A DNA stretch of 64,000 nucleotides, taken from positions 18,253,741-18,317,740 of the forward strand of contig OX336348.1 in assembly GCA_946902875.1 (NCBI GenBank). The letters run 5' to 3'. Source of the DNA: Nematopogon swammerdamellus (taxonomy: Eukaryota > Arthropoda > Insecta > Lepidoptera > Adelidae). The notes below the pieces were generated by a model that was given only the letters and a program-made list of their open reading frames with translations, searched no databases and had not been told where the DNA came from. Shown here one piece after another: positions 41,701 through 51,897 of this stretch. Positions within the stretch are counted from its first letter, which is position 1, and the number at the start of each line of letters is the position of its first letter. A program made the translations under genes and the position numbers.

Positions 41701-42467
41701 TCAAGAGATATTTCCAGGATTTCTCTATATTTTTTCCAATCAGCTTCTTTAATATTTCGCTTTTTTAAAATAGTTCTTGAAGGTTCGGTTTCTACTGATG
41801 TCTTCAAAATAATGTGATCACTACCAAGGGTTTCACTTGTGGTGTTCCAGTTGCATATTAAGGCAAGGTCCATAGTACAGAAGGTAATGTCAGGGGAGGA
41901 TCTTTGCAGGTTATTGTTCACCATTTTTATTCTTGTTTCACTGCCATCGTTAAGAGTGATGAACCTGTTATCTAGGCATGCATTGAGTATACTTTCTCCT
42001 CTAGAATCTGTTTTACAAGACCAATTTGTGTGATGGCCATTAAAATCACCTGCGATAAGTGTACCTGTATTCCACTGAGAAAATATGTGGTCCCAGTCTG
42101 CTTCCGATGTTTGCACAGATGGAGGGCAGTATACAACAACAATGTTTTTAATAGGATAACAATTATAAAGTTCAAGTCCTAATATTTCTATTCCGGGGTT
42201 CCTGTTATGTATCAGTATACTTCTTGATTTTACTGATTTATGGGTTATTATGCACACTCCACCATATGAATCAGGTCGGTCTTTCCTTGAAATATTATAT
42301 CCGTTAATTTTCACAGTTTTTTTCTCATCTAGCCAGGTTTCAGATACAAGTGCAATATGAATTTTCTCTTGATTTAAAAATTGATCTAGCTCTGTTTGTT
42401 TAGACATCAAGCTATTAGCATTCCACTGTACTAAGTTGATCTGGCGTTTAATGGTCAATCTAGCCAT
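38742..42467 (-). CDS. LINE ORF2: endonuclease, reverse transcriptase, RNase H (1241 codons)
   Basis: Apurinic-type endonuclease at residues 10-225 (ETWL 43-46, GDFNGHHTNW 140-149, SDH 216-218). Reverse transcriptase about 430-760 (IDIDNAY 564-570, LAQGDPLSP 621-629, YADD 651-654). RNase H about 945-1080 with TDGS (Asp954), Glu989, TDSRS (Asp1013) and Asp1069. A CCHC-like CDWCNKEDDIYHVLMEC lies near the C-terminus. The presence of RNase H places it in the I group. The start ATG overlaps the ORF1 stop (ATGGCTAG), suggesting reinitiation for ORF2 translation. All visible catalytic residues are intact. Confidence 0.92.
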   Translation of the reverse strand: MARLTIKRQINLVQWNANSLMSKQTELDQFLNQEKIHIALVSETWLDEKKTVKINGYNISRKDRPDSYGGVCIITHKSVKSRSILIHNRNPGIEILGLELYNCYPIKNIVVVYCPPSVQTSEADWDHIFSQWNTGTLIAGDFNGHHTNWSCKTDSRGESILNACLDNRFITLNDGSETRIKMVNNNLQRSSPDITFCTMDLALICNWNTTSETLGSDHIILKTSVETEPSRTILKKRNIKEADWKKYREILEISLDNLILSEDIHEAYNLLLSKINDAADECIPWIKTNQNPQSRFRPKPWWNSSISKSIAERRLALSQLRRNPIPENYNKYQQAVAKARKEVRAAKTKGWTDFCDSVDSQTSSSEMWRKMKWLKGIRTNNLHIDEEKAEALLCSLAPDTVADRPIRFDSTLGLLDSDFTVAELENVLKSKDTAPGSDNITYSMLKNLPLTGKTILIKMYNRIFQSGEVPMQWRHIRIIAIPKPGRDPSLVSSLRPISLISCLCKMFNLIITRRLEWYVERNKYLSDSTVGFRRGQSCLDSVSRLVTSIQIGQSSNEPTLACFIDIDNAYNNVNVPALISYLIKMSVGKYICQYIWNFLRERYLQIMMDDKVISRCCNKGLAQGDPLSPLLFNIITIEICRKVTNVSALQYADDFAFYVTVPKLTIATIYIKQSLLTLVACLLEIGLEISPAKTKVCVFARGHRKSIIDLSVNGIPIEKVSVIKFLGMWLDPAIKWRKHVTETCIKATKYLDVLKVLASSSWGVHQTHMRRLYIALVRSRIDYGSFLYDNCAQSHIQKLNILQNRALRICGGYIKTTPIHVMESELCIPPLSVRRHYLASKHYLRCISRTNNPLVKLLHELVPLIADRYWQNRKCPILVKCHERMKNYNVENSSLLKMYSLDTWVSKIPIRECVKTTVNDVQGPKNKTMVHELLTKTEIMLESMYKNHFKLYTDGSKEVDGIGAAFWDPQNNIGMKFSIKEEVPIMTAELIAISEALSWGLSTDAKEIVLLTDSRSALQHLVGCTSGAKGRAIAYDIIKDFCNATAENRSVVLQWIPSHIGLRGNEIADKLAKEAIYSVCPTIMCKPFCMDRLSDVKTFCQNLWKEHFDSRSLQSGIWYKTWQSEPPHVPWFQTCNFQRPKIVLALRLRSGHMPLNKFKFLMKKKESPNCDWCNKEDDIYHVLMECGQNEELRRKLQVSLRVDRLNLFFCIHRLLACPSGKDLTCVLEFVKRSLSLRDSEP

Positions 42468-44025
42468 GACAGCTTAGTAGTTTGCTGGTAGATTCTTCGC
42501 CAAATGAAAATAAGTTTAATATCGAGCCATCCGTAACATACTCCATTACAATTTTGCTAATCTCTTTTATTGCTAATTTCATTAGGTTTGTGAACTTTTC
42601 TTCCCAGTTTTCAGATGATGTAATGACTTTTTGAATTCCCTCTATAATCCTATGCCATTTACCTTTTGACTTTTCCTTTGACTCTCTAGATTCGGACTGA
42701 GTGTGTATTTCTGGCTCGGTGATAATGTTTATGGGGATTTCAATATTTGAGGGAACGACAACAGTTTTGTTTTTCACTTTCTTTTTTACAGCGCCAGCAT
42801 AGTCAAGTTTCATAGTCGAAGTTGGGGCACGTTCAGACTGGGGACGTAATGGAAGAGGAACAGAATTTATTGCTTGTGAAGAAGTATTAGGCAGTTGAGA
42901 ATATGCATTGAAATGGAACGGGGTGGATAGTATTGGGGAAGACGTAGGGTAAGAGCATGTAGAAGACTTCGTCAAGGTGCTCTGTCTTTTGGTGACATGT
43001 TCTGATTCAGTCAATAAATTGTCTGTGTTTTTCATGGAGCAGAATTTTTGCAATGCCATTTTATATGTGCAGTTAGAATCTGACATGATTTTACGAATCT
43101 TCTTCTCTTTTAGGAAAACTGGACAAGTTTTTGAGAGGGCCATGTGGTTGTTACTGCAGTTTATACATTTATATTCAAGAATGTCACAGTTTTCATGCTT
43201 TCCTCCACATTTAGGGCACAGTATTTTACCAGTGGGACATGTCTTGGCCGTATGTCCAAATCGCCAGCATCCGGAGCACTGCGTGACTGGAAATGTGAAC
43301 GGCTCCACACTGCATCTGCTCGCATAAATGTTTACATATTTAGGTAGTACAGGCCCTTTAAAACAAATTCTTACAGCTTCACTAATTCTCCAATCTCCAA
43401 ATGCAATTTTCTTTTGCAGGCGTTTTACGGAAAAAATTTCATGTTCGCTTTTTAAAATATGAGAGAGCTCTTCTTCACTTATATCGATATCGATATTTTT
43501 AATAACCCCATAAGAATATGACATCTCATTAAGTCGGGCACACGTCATTCCCTTCACACTGAGAAATTCATTTCCGACTAATTCTGAAGCATGCTTTTCA
43601 GTTGAACAGTGTACAACCACCCTATACGGGGAGGAATACTTTACTTTTACTACTTCTTTAATATTAGCTGCATTAAGAAGTTTAGCTAGGCTAATCAATT
43701 TCGGTAATTTTTCCTTGCTTGAAATCTGTACCTGCCTAGATATATCATGCTTAGTCGTGTCAATATTTTGGGAATTACCCAATTTTTTTGGACTCTTTTT
43801 ACCTCTTTTTCCGACGAAGGTAAATACCTCCTCATCAGCAGACAGCTCTCTGCTTGATGGCTCTCTGTGTCTCTTTTCTCCTACAGGAATGTGCCTGTGG
43901 CGCCTCGCTTCCAACTCACAATCTACCGATTGAAGAAGCTCGTCCTCGATGTTGCTCTGCACGTCCAGTTCGTCCACACATACTTCCGAAGCTTCCGGGG
44001 ACCCACCTGGGTCGTCTTTATTCAT
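42460..44025 (-). CDS. LINE ORF1: gag-like RNA-binding protein (521 codons)
   Basis: N-terminal acidic and basic low-complexity region, a middle domain with an RRM-like or PRE_C2HC-like pattern (about 110-230), then CCHC knuckles near 250-310: CSGCWRFGHTAKTC, CPKCGGKHENC, CINCSNNHMALSKTC. This three-knuckle layout is usual for ORF1 of I and Jockey elements. The protein packages the LINE RNA. The frame is complete. Confidence 0.88.
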   Translation of the reverse strand: MNKDDPGGSPEASEVCVDELDVQSNIEDELLQSVDCELEARRHRHIPVGEKRHREPSSRELSADEEVFTFVGKRGKKSPKKLGNSQNIDTTKHDISRQVQISSKEKLPKLISLAKLLNAANIKEVVKVKYSSPYRVVVHCSTEKHASELVGNEFLSVKGMTCARLNEMSYSYGVIKNIDIDISEEELSHILKSEHEIFSVKRLQKKIAFGDWRISEAVRICFKGPVLPKYVNIYASRCSVEPFTFPVTQCSGCWRFGHTAKTCPTGKILCPKCGGKHENCDILEYKCINCSNNHMALSKTCPVFLKEKKIRKIMSDSNCTYKMALQKFCSMKNTDNLLTESEHVTKRQSTLTKSSTCSYPTSSPILSTPFHFNAYSQLPNTSSQAINSVPLPLRPQSERAPTSTMKLDYAGAVKKKVKNKTVVVPSNIEIPINIITEPEIHTQSESRESKEKSKGKWHRIIEGIQKVITSSENWEEKFTNLMKLAIKEISKIVMEYVTDGSILNLFSFGEESTSKLLSCHG

Positions 44026-44111
44026 TTTAGAAAATTGAAAAAAAAATTGAAAAAGTTAACCTCAATTTGTCAACCTGTCACGTTTTTACTTTTTTGCAAC
44101 TGCATAGGAGC

Positions 44112-44660
44112 TTGAAGTGTCGATGTATCTGGAACAGACAAAACCTCACGACACAAAGGAAATGGTGACTGTAGTTGGCTCGCGAGTGGAACTTTTGCTT
44201 CGATAGCATTTATTCGTCTGGCAGAAACACGGTCTTTCAGTTTCTGAAGAAACTTTCTAACGTATGAAGTTTTACGCAGTAAGCGTGACCAGCTACTAAA
44301 ACGAGTTGGATCTACCAAAACTGGTGTACATAAAGATTCGATTATAGTTGTTAAATTTATGTTCAACAGTTTTGTTTTTATTTCATCATTACAAATGTCG
44401 GATTTGAATTTGGATGTTTCCGTAGGCCAGGTCTCCTGGGGTCCTAAAAAAAATTCAGGACCTGTGAACCAACGACTTTCGGGCGTGAGGCGGTCAGAAT
44501 TCACAAGTGTAGCGTCGTCAGCTACGTTCAGGGCACTTGGAACCCACCTCCATTCCGATACTTTCGTGGTTTCAGATATTTCGCCAACTCGATGGGCTAC
44601 AAATGCCTTGAACTGACGAGCATCTCTCCGGAGCCATCCAAGTACGGTCATTGAGTCAGT
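44112..44660 (-). pseudogene. Bel/Pao RNase H and linker to integrase
   Basis: Same frame as the RT segment, separated from it only by the TAG at 44661-44663. Contains DSMTVLGWLRRD, VGEISETTKVSEWRWVPSALN and DDATLVN, the Bel/Pao RNase H C-terminal pattern. The frame leads into the LINE at 44100 and resumes beyond it at 38642. Confidence 0.8.
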
Positions 44661-47414
44661 CTAGAAGTAAAGTCGGTCAGGTTTGAACTTATGCTCGTCG
44701 CGAATTGTGTTCGCCAGTCGAGCTGCGATGAGAGCCCCTTGTAGCTCAAACCTTGGAATCGTGATAGGCTTAAGCGGTGCGACGCGAGCTTTACTGCCGA
44801 CGAGAGAGAGTTTCACCTTACCATCTGGATAAATAAAGCGCCAGTATGCAACACAAGCATACGCCAGTTCGCTTGCATCCGCAAACAGGTGAAGCTCACT
44901 CTCGACATAACCTTGTACATCTAGGTACCAACGTGGTAGCTGCAAGTCGCTGATGGCACGTAGATCTACAAACCATTCACGCCATAATTCACATTCCGGT
45001 AGTGGTAACTCCTCATCCCATCCTAAACCGCTTTTCCATGTTTGTTGGAAAAGAATACGACCACGGATCACAACTGGACCGAGCAAACCTAGTGGGTCGT
45101 AAACACGCATTACATGAGATAGTGTTATTCTTCTCGTCAAAGTATCGGATAATACATCCTGTAAACCAGTTTGAAAGGCTAGGGTGTCGCAAGAAGGATT
45201 CCACATGAGCCCCAACGTTCGAACCGTTTTCGTACCCAGCTCGACGCTCGTCGGCACTTCCTGCCGAAGCTCAACTGGAATCGAATCCAAAACTGATGTG
45301 TCATTAGACACCCACGCTCTCATTATGAAACCAGCTTGTTGGTGGACGGCTATCACTCCAGAAGCCAGCCTGATGGCGCATTCTGCACTCTCAACGCTGC
45401 TTATATAATCATCCATGTAATGGTCACACAGGATTGCTCGCACTGCATCTGGATACGTACTTTCAAATTCCTTTGCGTTTTTATTTCTAATATAATGAGC
45501 TGTACACGGACTCGACGTTGCTCCAAATATCATTGAACTCATTCTGTATTCTTTAATTTCAGAGTTTCTATCACCATCTCGCCACAGGAATCTCTGAGCA
45601 TCTCTGTCTTCCACACGTATCTTTATTTGTGGAAACATCTCTTGTATGTCCGCAGTTATGGCTACTCGACTTTCACGAAAGCGAAACAATATTCCGAGTA
45701 ATGACTGCAACATGTCAGGTCCTGGCAATAGTAAAGAATTTAAACTAAGACCTTGAGACTTCGCCGCCGCGTCATGCACGATCCTCAACTTACCTGGTTT
45801 GGCTGGGTGTGATACTCCGAAATGTGGCAAATACCACACCACGTTTGACAATGGTTCACCTGTACATTCTTCGGCATAACCTTTATCAATCATGCTTTTC
45901 ATGTTTTTTCTATATAAATCCTTCATTTGAGGATCTTTATCGAGCTTCTTTTCTAGCATCACTAACCTATGCTGTGCCTGTGAATAGCTTTCAGGAAACT
46001 GGGGAGTGTCTGACCGCCAGAGAAGACCTACTTCATACCGACCACTAGGAAGACGTTGGGATGTGGCGTCAAGAATTTGTAATGCTCGATTGTTCTCTAC
46101 ACAAAGGCTCTGTCGTTTATTTATTCCTATGCTGTCCAATTTATACTGTTCTTTTATCATATTTTCCAAACTTGTATAATTATCGACATTTTCATTTTCG
46201 ACAACACTATGATTTACATATTCGACAATTTTACTTCGACTGTACTCTGCACCGTGGAGGACCCAGCCTAACGGAGTATGGCATGCTATTGGTTCGGAGC
46301 GCGAACCCTTCCTAATGGATTTTGAATAAGTCAGGAAGCAGTCCGCACTTCCTATAAGAACCGTTGGGGTAGCATCCTCATAAGCAAGTTCTTCTGCTAG
46401 ATCCACAATGTGATTGTACTGCACTACGTCCTCGAGTCTAACTGTCTGTCGCGCCAGTCCAAGCGTTGGAATGGAGCGCGCATTTCTTATTATGTGAATG
46501 TCGCTACTGTATTGGCCTCGAATATAAAAATCAACATAACTGACCTTAGTTTCACTAGTCATCCCTTGAACACCATTCATTACTATCTTCTCCTCGGGAC
46601 CCGTTACACCAATTCGTTTCGACACGTCCGAGTCGATCAATGTTACACTTGACCCATCGTCAAGTAAAGCATACGTCTCTACACTAGCGACCGGTCCAGT
46701 TACAATGACAGGAATAACTTTTAATAAAGCTCGACGTGGTGGCTGACAAGAGCTACCGGTAGAGGGCATGACCGAAGTATTGTTTAAAACAATATTTCCC
46801 TTGCTATTACTCTCACTCGAATTGCATAACTCGTCAGTTTGGACGTTCTCTCCTGGCCTATCTAAAGTATGAGCAGGTTGGACGTTCTCTCCTGGCCTAT
46901 CTAAAGTATGAGCGGTCCTGATAGAGAATCCAGGTTTGGTAGGACTATACGTCCCGCCATGAAGTAGAGCATGATGGCGCATTCGACAACCATCGCGAGT
47001 GCAGGGCCTCGCTCTACACAGTTTCCATTGATGCGGTATATTTTTGGGGCATCTGTAGCAAACTTTTGCTTGTCGTATCCAGCTCCACCGATCATCAACT
47101 GATAGCATCTTAAATCTATTGCAAATTTGAATATTATGTATTTCATTACAATAAACACACGATGCGCTTTCGGAAGGTGAGGCAGATGTAGCATGAACTT
47201 TTTCTCGCTTTTTCTCAAACTCGACTTGTGTGTGAGAAGCATGATGAGAGATTACGCCAAATTGCATCTGACGTTCTGCTTCGCGAGTGAGAAAGTCAGT
47301 CAGAAGCTCTAGCTTTACCTTAGTTGGGTGATCTGCTGCGAAGTCTATCCACTTGGACCGCATCCACGGAGACAGCTTAGCTAGTAAGGCATCAAATAAT
47401 TCTGGGGAATGCAA
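44661..47414 (-). pseudogene. Bel/Pao protease, reverse transcriptase and start of RNase H
   Basis: 917 codons. CCHC-type knuckles in the first 150 residues (CVYCNEIHNIQIC), retropepsin-like LLDDGSSVTLID at about 255 (Asp-Asp-Gly active site as in Bel/Pao), RT with IFGATSSPCTAHYI and CDHYMDDYISSV (YMDD), then an RNase H start (LFADASELAYACVAYW). Reads as part of the gag-pol polyprotein. It stops at 44661. The first Met at 47414 borders the inserted AT-rich piece. Confidence 0.85.
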
Positions 47415-47590
47415 ATATTCATCTTTATTTAATAATTTAATAGTTTATTTATTTATTTATTTACCTTATTTTAAATCTAAGAAACATTACAGGCTTAACC
47501 TAATGCGTTCCCTAGCTTACGTCTTATACATAACATGTATTTATGTTAATTCCTTATTTAAGTACATTACTATATAACTCTTGTATTTAT
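47415..47590 (-). mobile_element. Short LINE 3'-end insertion in Bel/Pao gag
   Basis: About 170 AT-rich bases interrupt the frame between NSLNKY and HSPELFDALL. On the minus strand they end in gtaatgtttcttagatttaa and (aaat)n, the look of a LINE 3' tail. gaata-type duplicates flank it (about 47411 and 47592). No coding capacity. Confidence 0.6.
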
Positions 47591-48908
47591 TCAAACTATT
47601 GCTAAATAGGTCGAACTCTGGTTCTGTCGAATTAATTTTATTTATAGTTGATACACAGTTACGAAATTTACAAACAAACACGTGCAGATCTTTGTTTTCA
47701 TTCAACTTAGGAAGTGCGCGCATGGCTGCGAGCTCTTGCATGACAATTTGCTCAGGACGAGCGAACCGAAGTTCGAGAGCTCGCATTACGTCGTCTGGCT
47801 CACATGCCGACACAAGCAGCGAGGCGACCGCCTCGCGCGCTTCTCCACGCAGGGCGTGCCGCAGCCGCGCTAAGTTTTCAGTCGATGTGTATGACGCTCT
47901 AGTGTCATCAAATGTGCGTTTAAAACCGAGCCACTCGGTCGCATGCCCAGAATATGGTACCAGTTCTATATACCATGGCTTAGCAGCTCGGCTCTGTGTT
48001 CGTAAGCTTGTTTTATCGGTGAGAGCTGCTATAGCAGATGCAAGTTGAGCGATATCTGAGGGAGGTGCTTCTGAATTAGTTGGAACAGTTTTACCAATTC
48101 CACTCAAGCTCGGCGGAGATGGTAACAGCTGTAGTGCCGATACCGGTGGCGGCGGCGGCTGCGGTAGCGGCGGGGGCTGCAGTCGCGCTCGCCGAGTGCT
48201 AACCGTCGCTCCACCTCGCTCACCGACTCGATGAAGATATGCGTCACCGTGTTTTGCAAGTATATGCCCTTCTGTAATATCTAGTGGCGACATTACTGTA
48301 TCTCTATGTGCTTGAGAGATATTATTTTCTAAAGATAATAAGTTATCTGAAACCTGTGTTAAGTTAGAATGGGAACCTTTAACCCAGTCCACTGTTCGCA
48401 CGTTGAATGTTGCGCGCCCGCTGGCGCTGTTCGTATTTGCAGAGGTAGCAGCGTCAATAGCAGCGAGCTCAGCACGAAGTTCTAAATCGGCCACGGCATG
48501 CTCGCGCTCAGCGGCTATGCGTGCGCGCTCAGCGTCGCGCTCAAGGAGGCGGCGCGCGTGGAGGGCCTCTGCAGCTAGCTTGCGCGCGATGACCGTGGCA
48601 ATTGACCTTGAGGTGCGCGCTGAGCTGCAGCTATTGAGGCAGTGTCCTCCTGAAACAGAATGGTCTGCAGCCGGCACAATTTGAGACGACGGATTCGCGT
48701 GTCCTACATCGCGAATCAGGGCATGATGAGCACCCGACGCTCGAGGAGCTGGATGTACGACCGAGCTCACCTCCGATTTTGAAGATGAACTCACACGAGG
48801 TCGTGCACACTCCGCGTCGGGTGCACCCGAATGCGATGCAGGGCGCATGTGAGAATCCGCCGCCGTGGCGGCTACGGCGGCACTTTTCGTTCGAGATCTC
48901 GTTTCCAT
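47591..48908 (-). pseudogene. Bel/Pao gag
   Basis: 455-codon frame starting at 48908 (METRSRTKSAA). The N-terminal half is Ala/Arg/Ser-rich with a helical stretch at about 105-150 (AEALHARRLLERDAERARIA), then a proline run (PPPLPQPPPPP), then the conserved gag core from about 315 (YSGHATEWLGFKRTFDDT, LRHALRGEAREAV, LRFARPEQIVMQEL). The end is replaced by the LINE-tail insertion. GC-rich in contrast to the pol part. Confidence 0.8.
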
Positions 48909-48944
48909 TACTCGTTGTACAAATATGCACTAGCAAAGTATAAA

Positions 48945-48962
48945 CCCTGCTCGAAGGAACCA
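48945..48962 (-). other. Primer-binding site of the Bel/Pao element
   Basis: On the minus strand TGGTTCCTTCGAGCAGGG starts three bases after the LTR end. TGG plus a Bel-type 'CCTTCGAGC' phrase is the expected position and form. Confidence 0.65.
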
Positions 48963-48965
48963 AAT

Positions 48966-49199
48966 ATTAACGAGGAAAGGAAAAATATCGAACCAAATTC
49001 CACCATTTTTTATTGCAGACAATTTGACATAAAAATACACAGATTAAAGATTAAATTATTTTTTTATAAAGCGTCGTCGCCGACATCGCCCCCCTGGTGA
49101 TCCATCACAGTAATGGAGAGAGGTGGCGACACCTGCATTCAACATCCACTGGTCATGGGTCGACTGGAAGACGAAACAACTTCTTTACTGGTCGGCGCA
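48966..49199 (-). repeat. 5' LTR of the Bel/Pao element
   Basis: Pair of 37005-37238 with about three substitutions. Because the LTR carries the integrase C-terminus, a non-functional copy of those codons sits at 49152-49199. Confidence 0.85.
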
Positions 49200-49203
49200 A
49201 TAA

Positions 49204-50282
49204 GAACTTTATCACAGCTCTATTATTATAAGAGTGAGAATGGTTGCTAACCAACTTTAAATCGTTATAGATCCTAAATGATCATTCGAAATGAAAAATG
49301 ATAAAGAGAAACCTAAACCACATTTTCAAATACCTATTCAACGATACCCTACTTAACATAGTTAGTCAACTTTAATTTTTTTCTTTTTCACAATATGGCA
49401 CCTAGTTGTCGCCATATTGAATTTTGATTACTGTCATGTCTTCAGTGACACTCGCAAGATTAAGACAAATCGATTGACGTAAGAATCATCAAAATCGGCC
49501 CACGCGTTTGGTCTCTAGCGTGCCACAAAGTAACAAACATACATACATACATAGGCTGATAAACACATTACCCTCCTTTGCGTCGCGCAGTCGGGTAAAA
49601 ACAGTAGGCAGACAGACAGATAGATGATAGGTAGACAGATGATGATATATGTCATCGATAGAGTCCATATGTATTGTCGCGTATTACTATTTTATAGTTT
49701 TATGTTTTATTTGTTGTTGTTTACTGTTATTATCGATAGTCTCACTATTGGTATAGAACATCAACTTAACTCGGTACTCTACTTACTAAGTGTAAATCGG
49801 GCTCAAAGAAATGTCACGACCACAGAGCATCAAATACCTACCGCCCGCGCCCCCGCGCATTTCATGCTCTGTGGTCACGACTATTACCATATTTTGACAT
49901 AGGCTGACATAGACAATGAATTCGCTCTCTTTTGGCTCGAAATTCAAATATATGCGATTTTATTTTGCTTATTATACAAAAATTACACAACCAATATAAT
50001 ATTTTCTCAAGTTTTTCACGATTCCCGAGGTCAAGGAATGGAGTTACATACAAATTCCCAAGAAATAGTGCGCCGTTTGGGAGAAACGGTGTTCGAAAGT
50101 TTCGTAGAGCGCCATCCCGCTCTCTCTCGTTTTGTTTATCTCGTTCTGGTTTTTCGATTTTATATTATAGATATTAAGATACCAACTATAATTTTACATG
50201 GAATGCGAACCATAGAGCAACTCACGTTCAAGAAATTAACTTATCAAACTCGGAAAGAAAAATAAAGTGATGCACGCCAATG
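49204..50282. other. Spacer with microsatellites and a hairpin
   Basis: Contains aaaatcggcccacgcgtttg and a short (ATAC)n at about 49534-49550, the style of an old LINE/SINE tail, then (GACA/GATA)-like words at 49605-49650. Inverted arms tcacgaccacagagcat (49815-49831) and atgctctgtggtcacga (49865-49881) enclose 33 bases. No gene found. Confidence 0.45.
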
Positions 50283-50345
50283 GGCACTGAACGCGCGACC
50301 TTGCGGTTAATAAGCAAGGCCTTTACCACTTATCCACGAGCTACT
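50283..50345 (-). repeat. tRNA-like fragment next to the gap
   Basis: On the minus strand the order gtagctcgtggataagtgg (A-box like), ccttgc...gcaagg (anticodon-type stem) and gcgttcagtgcc (weak B box) resembles a tRNA. The B box departs from consensus and the anticodon loop has nine bases. A tRNA-derived repeat or tRNA pseudogene. Confidence 0.4.
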
Positions 50346-50350
50346 CATAA

Positions 50351-50550
50351 NNNNNNNNNNNNNNNNNNNNNNNNNNNNNNNNNNNNNNNNNNNNNNNNNN
50401 NNNNNNNNNNNNNNNNNNNNNNNNNNNNNNNNNNNNNNNNNNNNNNNNNNNNNNNNNNNNNNNNNNNNNNNNNNNNNNNNNNNNNNNNNNNNNNNNNNNN
50501 NNNNNNNNNNNNNNNNNNNNNNNNNNNNNNNNNNNNNNNNNNNNNNNNNN
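50351..50550. other. Assembly gap (200 N)
   Basis: Exactly 200 unknown bases, a round number that usually stands for unknown length. Sequence across it cannot be read; the flanks ctactcataa and tactcatgtg share actcat. Confidence 0.98.
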
Positions 50551-50659
50551 TACTCATGTGATGTGATAATGTCACATACCCGTTAGCGCGCGAATATTTA
50601 AAATGGGATATGGTTAGGTTTTGTGCTTTCTGTCACGTGATACTGTGAATTAAGTGATG

Positions 50660-50735
50660 CCGATATTTGCCTAAGCGTTGGTTAAAGGTAAGGCTTTACA
50701 ATCAGGTGATCCCGGGTTCAATTCCTACTTTTCAA
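50660..50735 (+). repeat. tRNA-like fragment with a perfect B box
   Basis: ggttcaattcc at 50715-50725 fits the B-box consensus, with taagcgttgg upstream as a weak A box. The region after it (ttcctacttttcaaatgctttt) does not close an acceptor stem. Likely a tRNA-derived SINE head. Confidence 0.4.
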
Positions 50736-51890
50736 ATGCTTTTATTTTTATAAATTTTTCTGAAGCATTTTTGGGACATTACTACTGTTTTCTTTTTGAA
50801 AGCTGCAGTAGTGTTGTAGTCTATGGGTGTATTCATAAAGGTATTAAAAATAAGTTAAAAAACTTGTTTGGATTTTTTTTTTGCAACTCATTGAGGGTCT
50901 TGAGAATATTCATACAAGGTACGTACATAATAAAACGCAGGCGTTTAAAAAATTCGGAAGTCCCGATCTTAAAATAACATGACGGGAATGTGTTGGGAAA
51001 TTTGGTATTTAAGTAGGTAGGTACTTAGCGCACTATCGGTCACTGAAGTCACCAGCCGCCACTGCGGTATAAGATACACAGTAAGTCAATTTTTACAGGG
51101 GAGCTTGGCCTAAACGGAAGACGATCTACGTAGCGGGGGGTCTAGGCCCCGCACTATGTGACAACTTGTAGTGCAATCTGTTTGAAAAGAAAAGAGGGCC
51201 GATTCCTCTCAGATAAATAAATATGAAATACAAAATGTACTAAATTGATCCAAGGACTATTCCACAGAGAGCTAGCCTGGAATATACGGGCTGACGCTCG
51301 CCCAATTGCCAAGAGCGTCTGGCGCCCCTTAGGATAAGTTTAGGTTAAGATTAATTATTTTAGTTTGTTTGTGTTAATACTTTTCATGCTTGTGTTTAGG
51401 TTAAGATTGAGTTTAGATTTAGGGTATTACATTGCATTCAACGTGTTTAGGTTAATTTAGCTTTAGGTAATTGAATTTCAGTAAGAGTGTGCAATTTAGG
51501 AATCTTAGGATTAGCTAGGTTAAGGGAATGTCTAAAAGATCCGTGTTTGTCACTTGAAATCGTGCAATTAAACTGTCATATACTACTCAGCCGTCTCATT
51601 TACCCACGCCCAGCTCAAACGACCATTACAAACCTGACCAATTTCTCCTGACATCACTTGCTGCATCCATGATGAGAGCCTATCATATTTTCGAACCCAT
51701 ACGTTTTTGAAATGGAACGAACCCTTTCTTCCTCTGTCTCCTTCGATTTCTTGAACCACTGCACCGTGGTCCATGGATATTTTTGGAAATACGCGAATAC
51801 ATCGATACGCTCGCCCTCGAGAAACTCGAGCTCGTGCGGCGAGCCCGTTGTAATGTGAGGTGTCCCTGGAATTTACATCGTCATCATAGT
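50736..51890. other. Low-complexity and low-copy spacer
   Basis: About 51040-51340 is moderately GC-rich (ggggggtctaggccccgc). About 51340-51530 repeats gtttaggttaag-like words that look telomere-like but are irregular. A 63-codon minus-strand frame at 51583-51774 has no recognised family. No gene supported. Confidence 0.4.
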
Positions 51891-51897
51891 AGTAAGC

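Larger units (their letters stand above)
38655..44100 (-). mobile_element. Full-length I-type LINE inserted in Bel/Pao
   Basis: Bounded by a perfect target duplication tgcataggagct (38643-38654 and 44101-44112). Poly-A tail at the left (38655-38666 as T). Two long uninterrupted frames overlap by 8 bases. A 75-base 5' UTR precedes ORF1 on the minus strand. With full length, exact duplications and intact frames it may be a recent and possibly competent copy. Confidence 0.92.
37005..49199 (-). mobile_element. Bel/Pao LTR retrotransposon with a LINE inside
   Basis: Minus-strand order is LTR, primer-binding site, gag (48908 down), protease/RT (47414 down), RNase H, integrase, LTR. The two 234-bp LTRs (37005-37238, 48966-49199) differ at about three bases, so it is young. 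Flanks share the direct repeat aataagaact (36995-37004 and 49199-49208). Breaks: a small LINE tail at about 47417-47585, an in-frame TAG at 44661-44663, the I-type LINE at 38655-44100, and a frame change in the integrase near 37480. Confidence 0.9.

Noticed and set aside
49815..49881. Rho-independent terminator at the 49.8-kb hairpin
   Set aside because: Eukaryotic context, 33-base loop, no T run; it is a small inverted repeat.
51340..51530. Telomeric (TTAGG)n repeat
   Set aside because: ttaggtt-like words are irregular and mixed with other sequence; no continuous TTAGG run.
51583..51774. Small host gene on the minus strand
   Set aside because: 63 codons, no recognised domain, no start or splice context.
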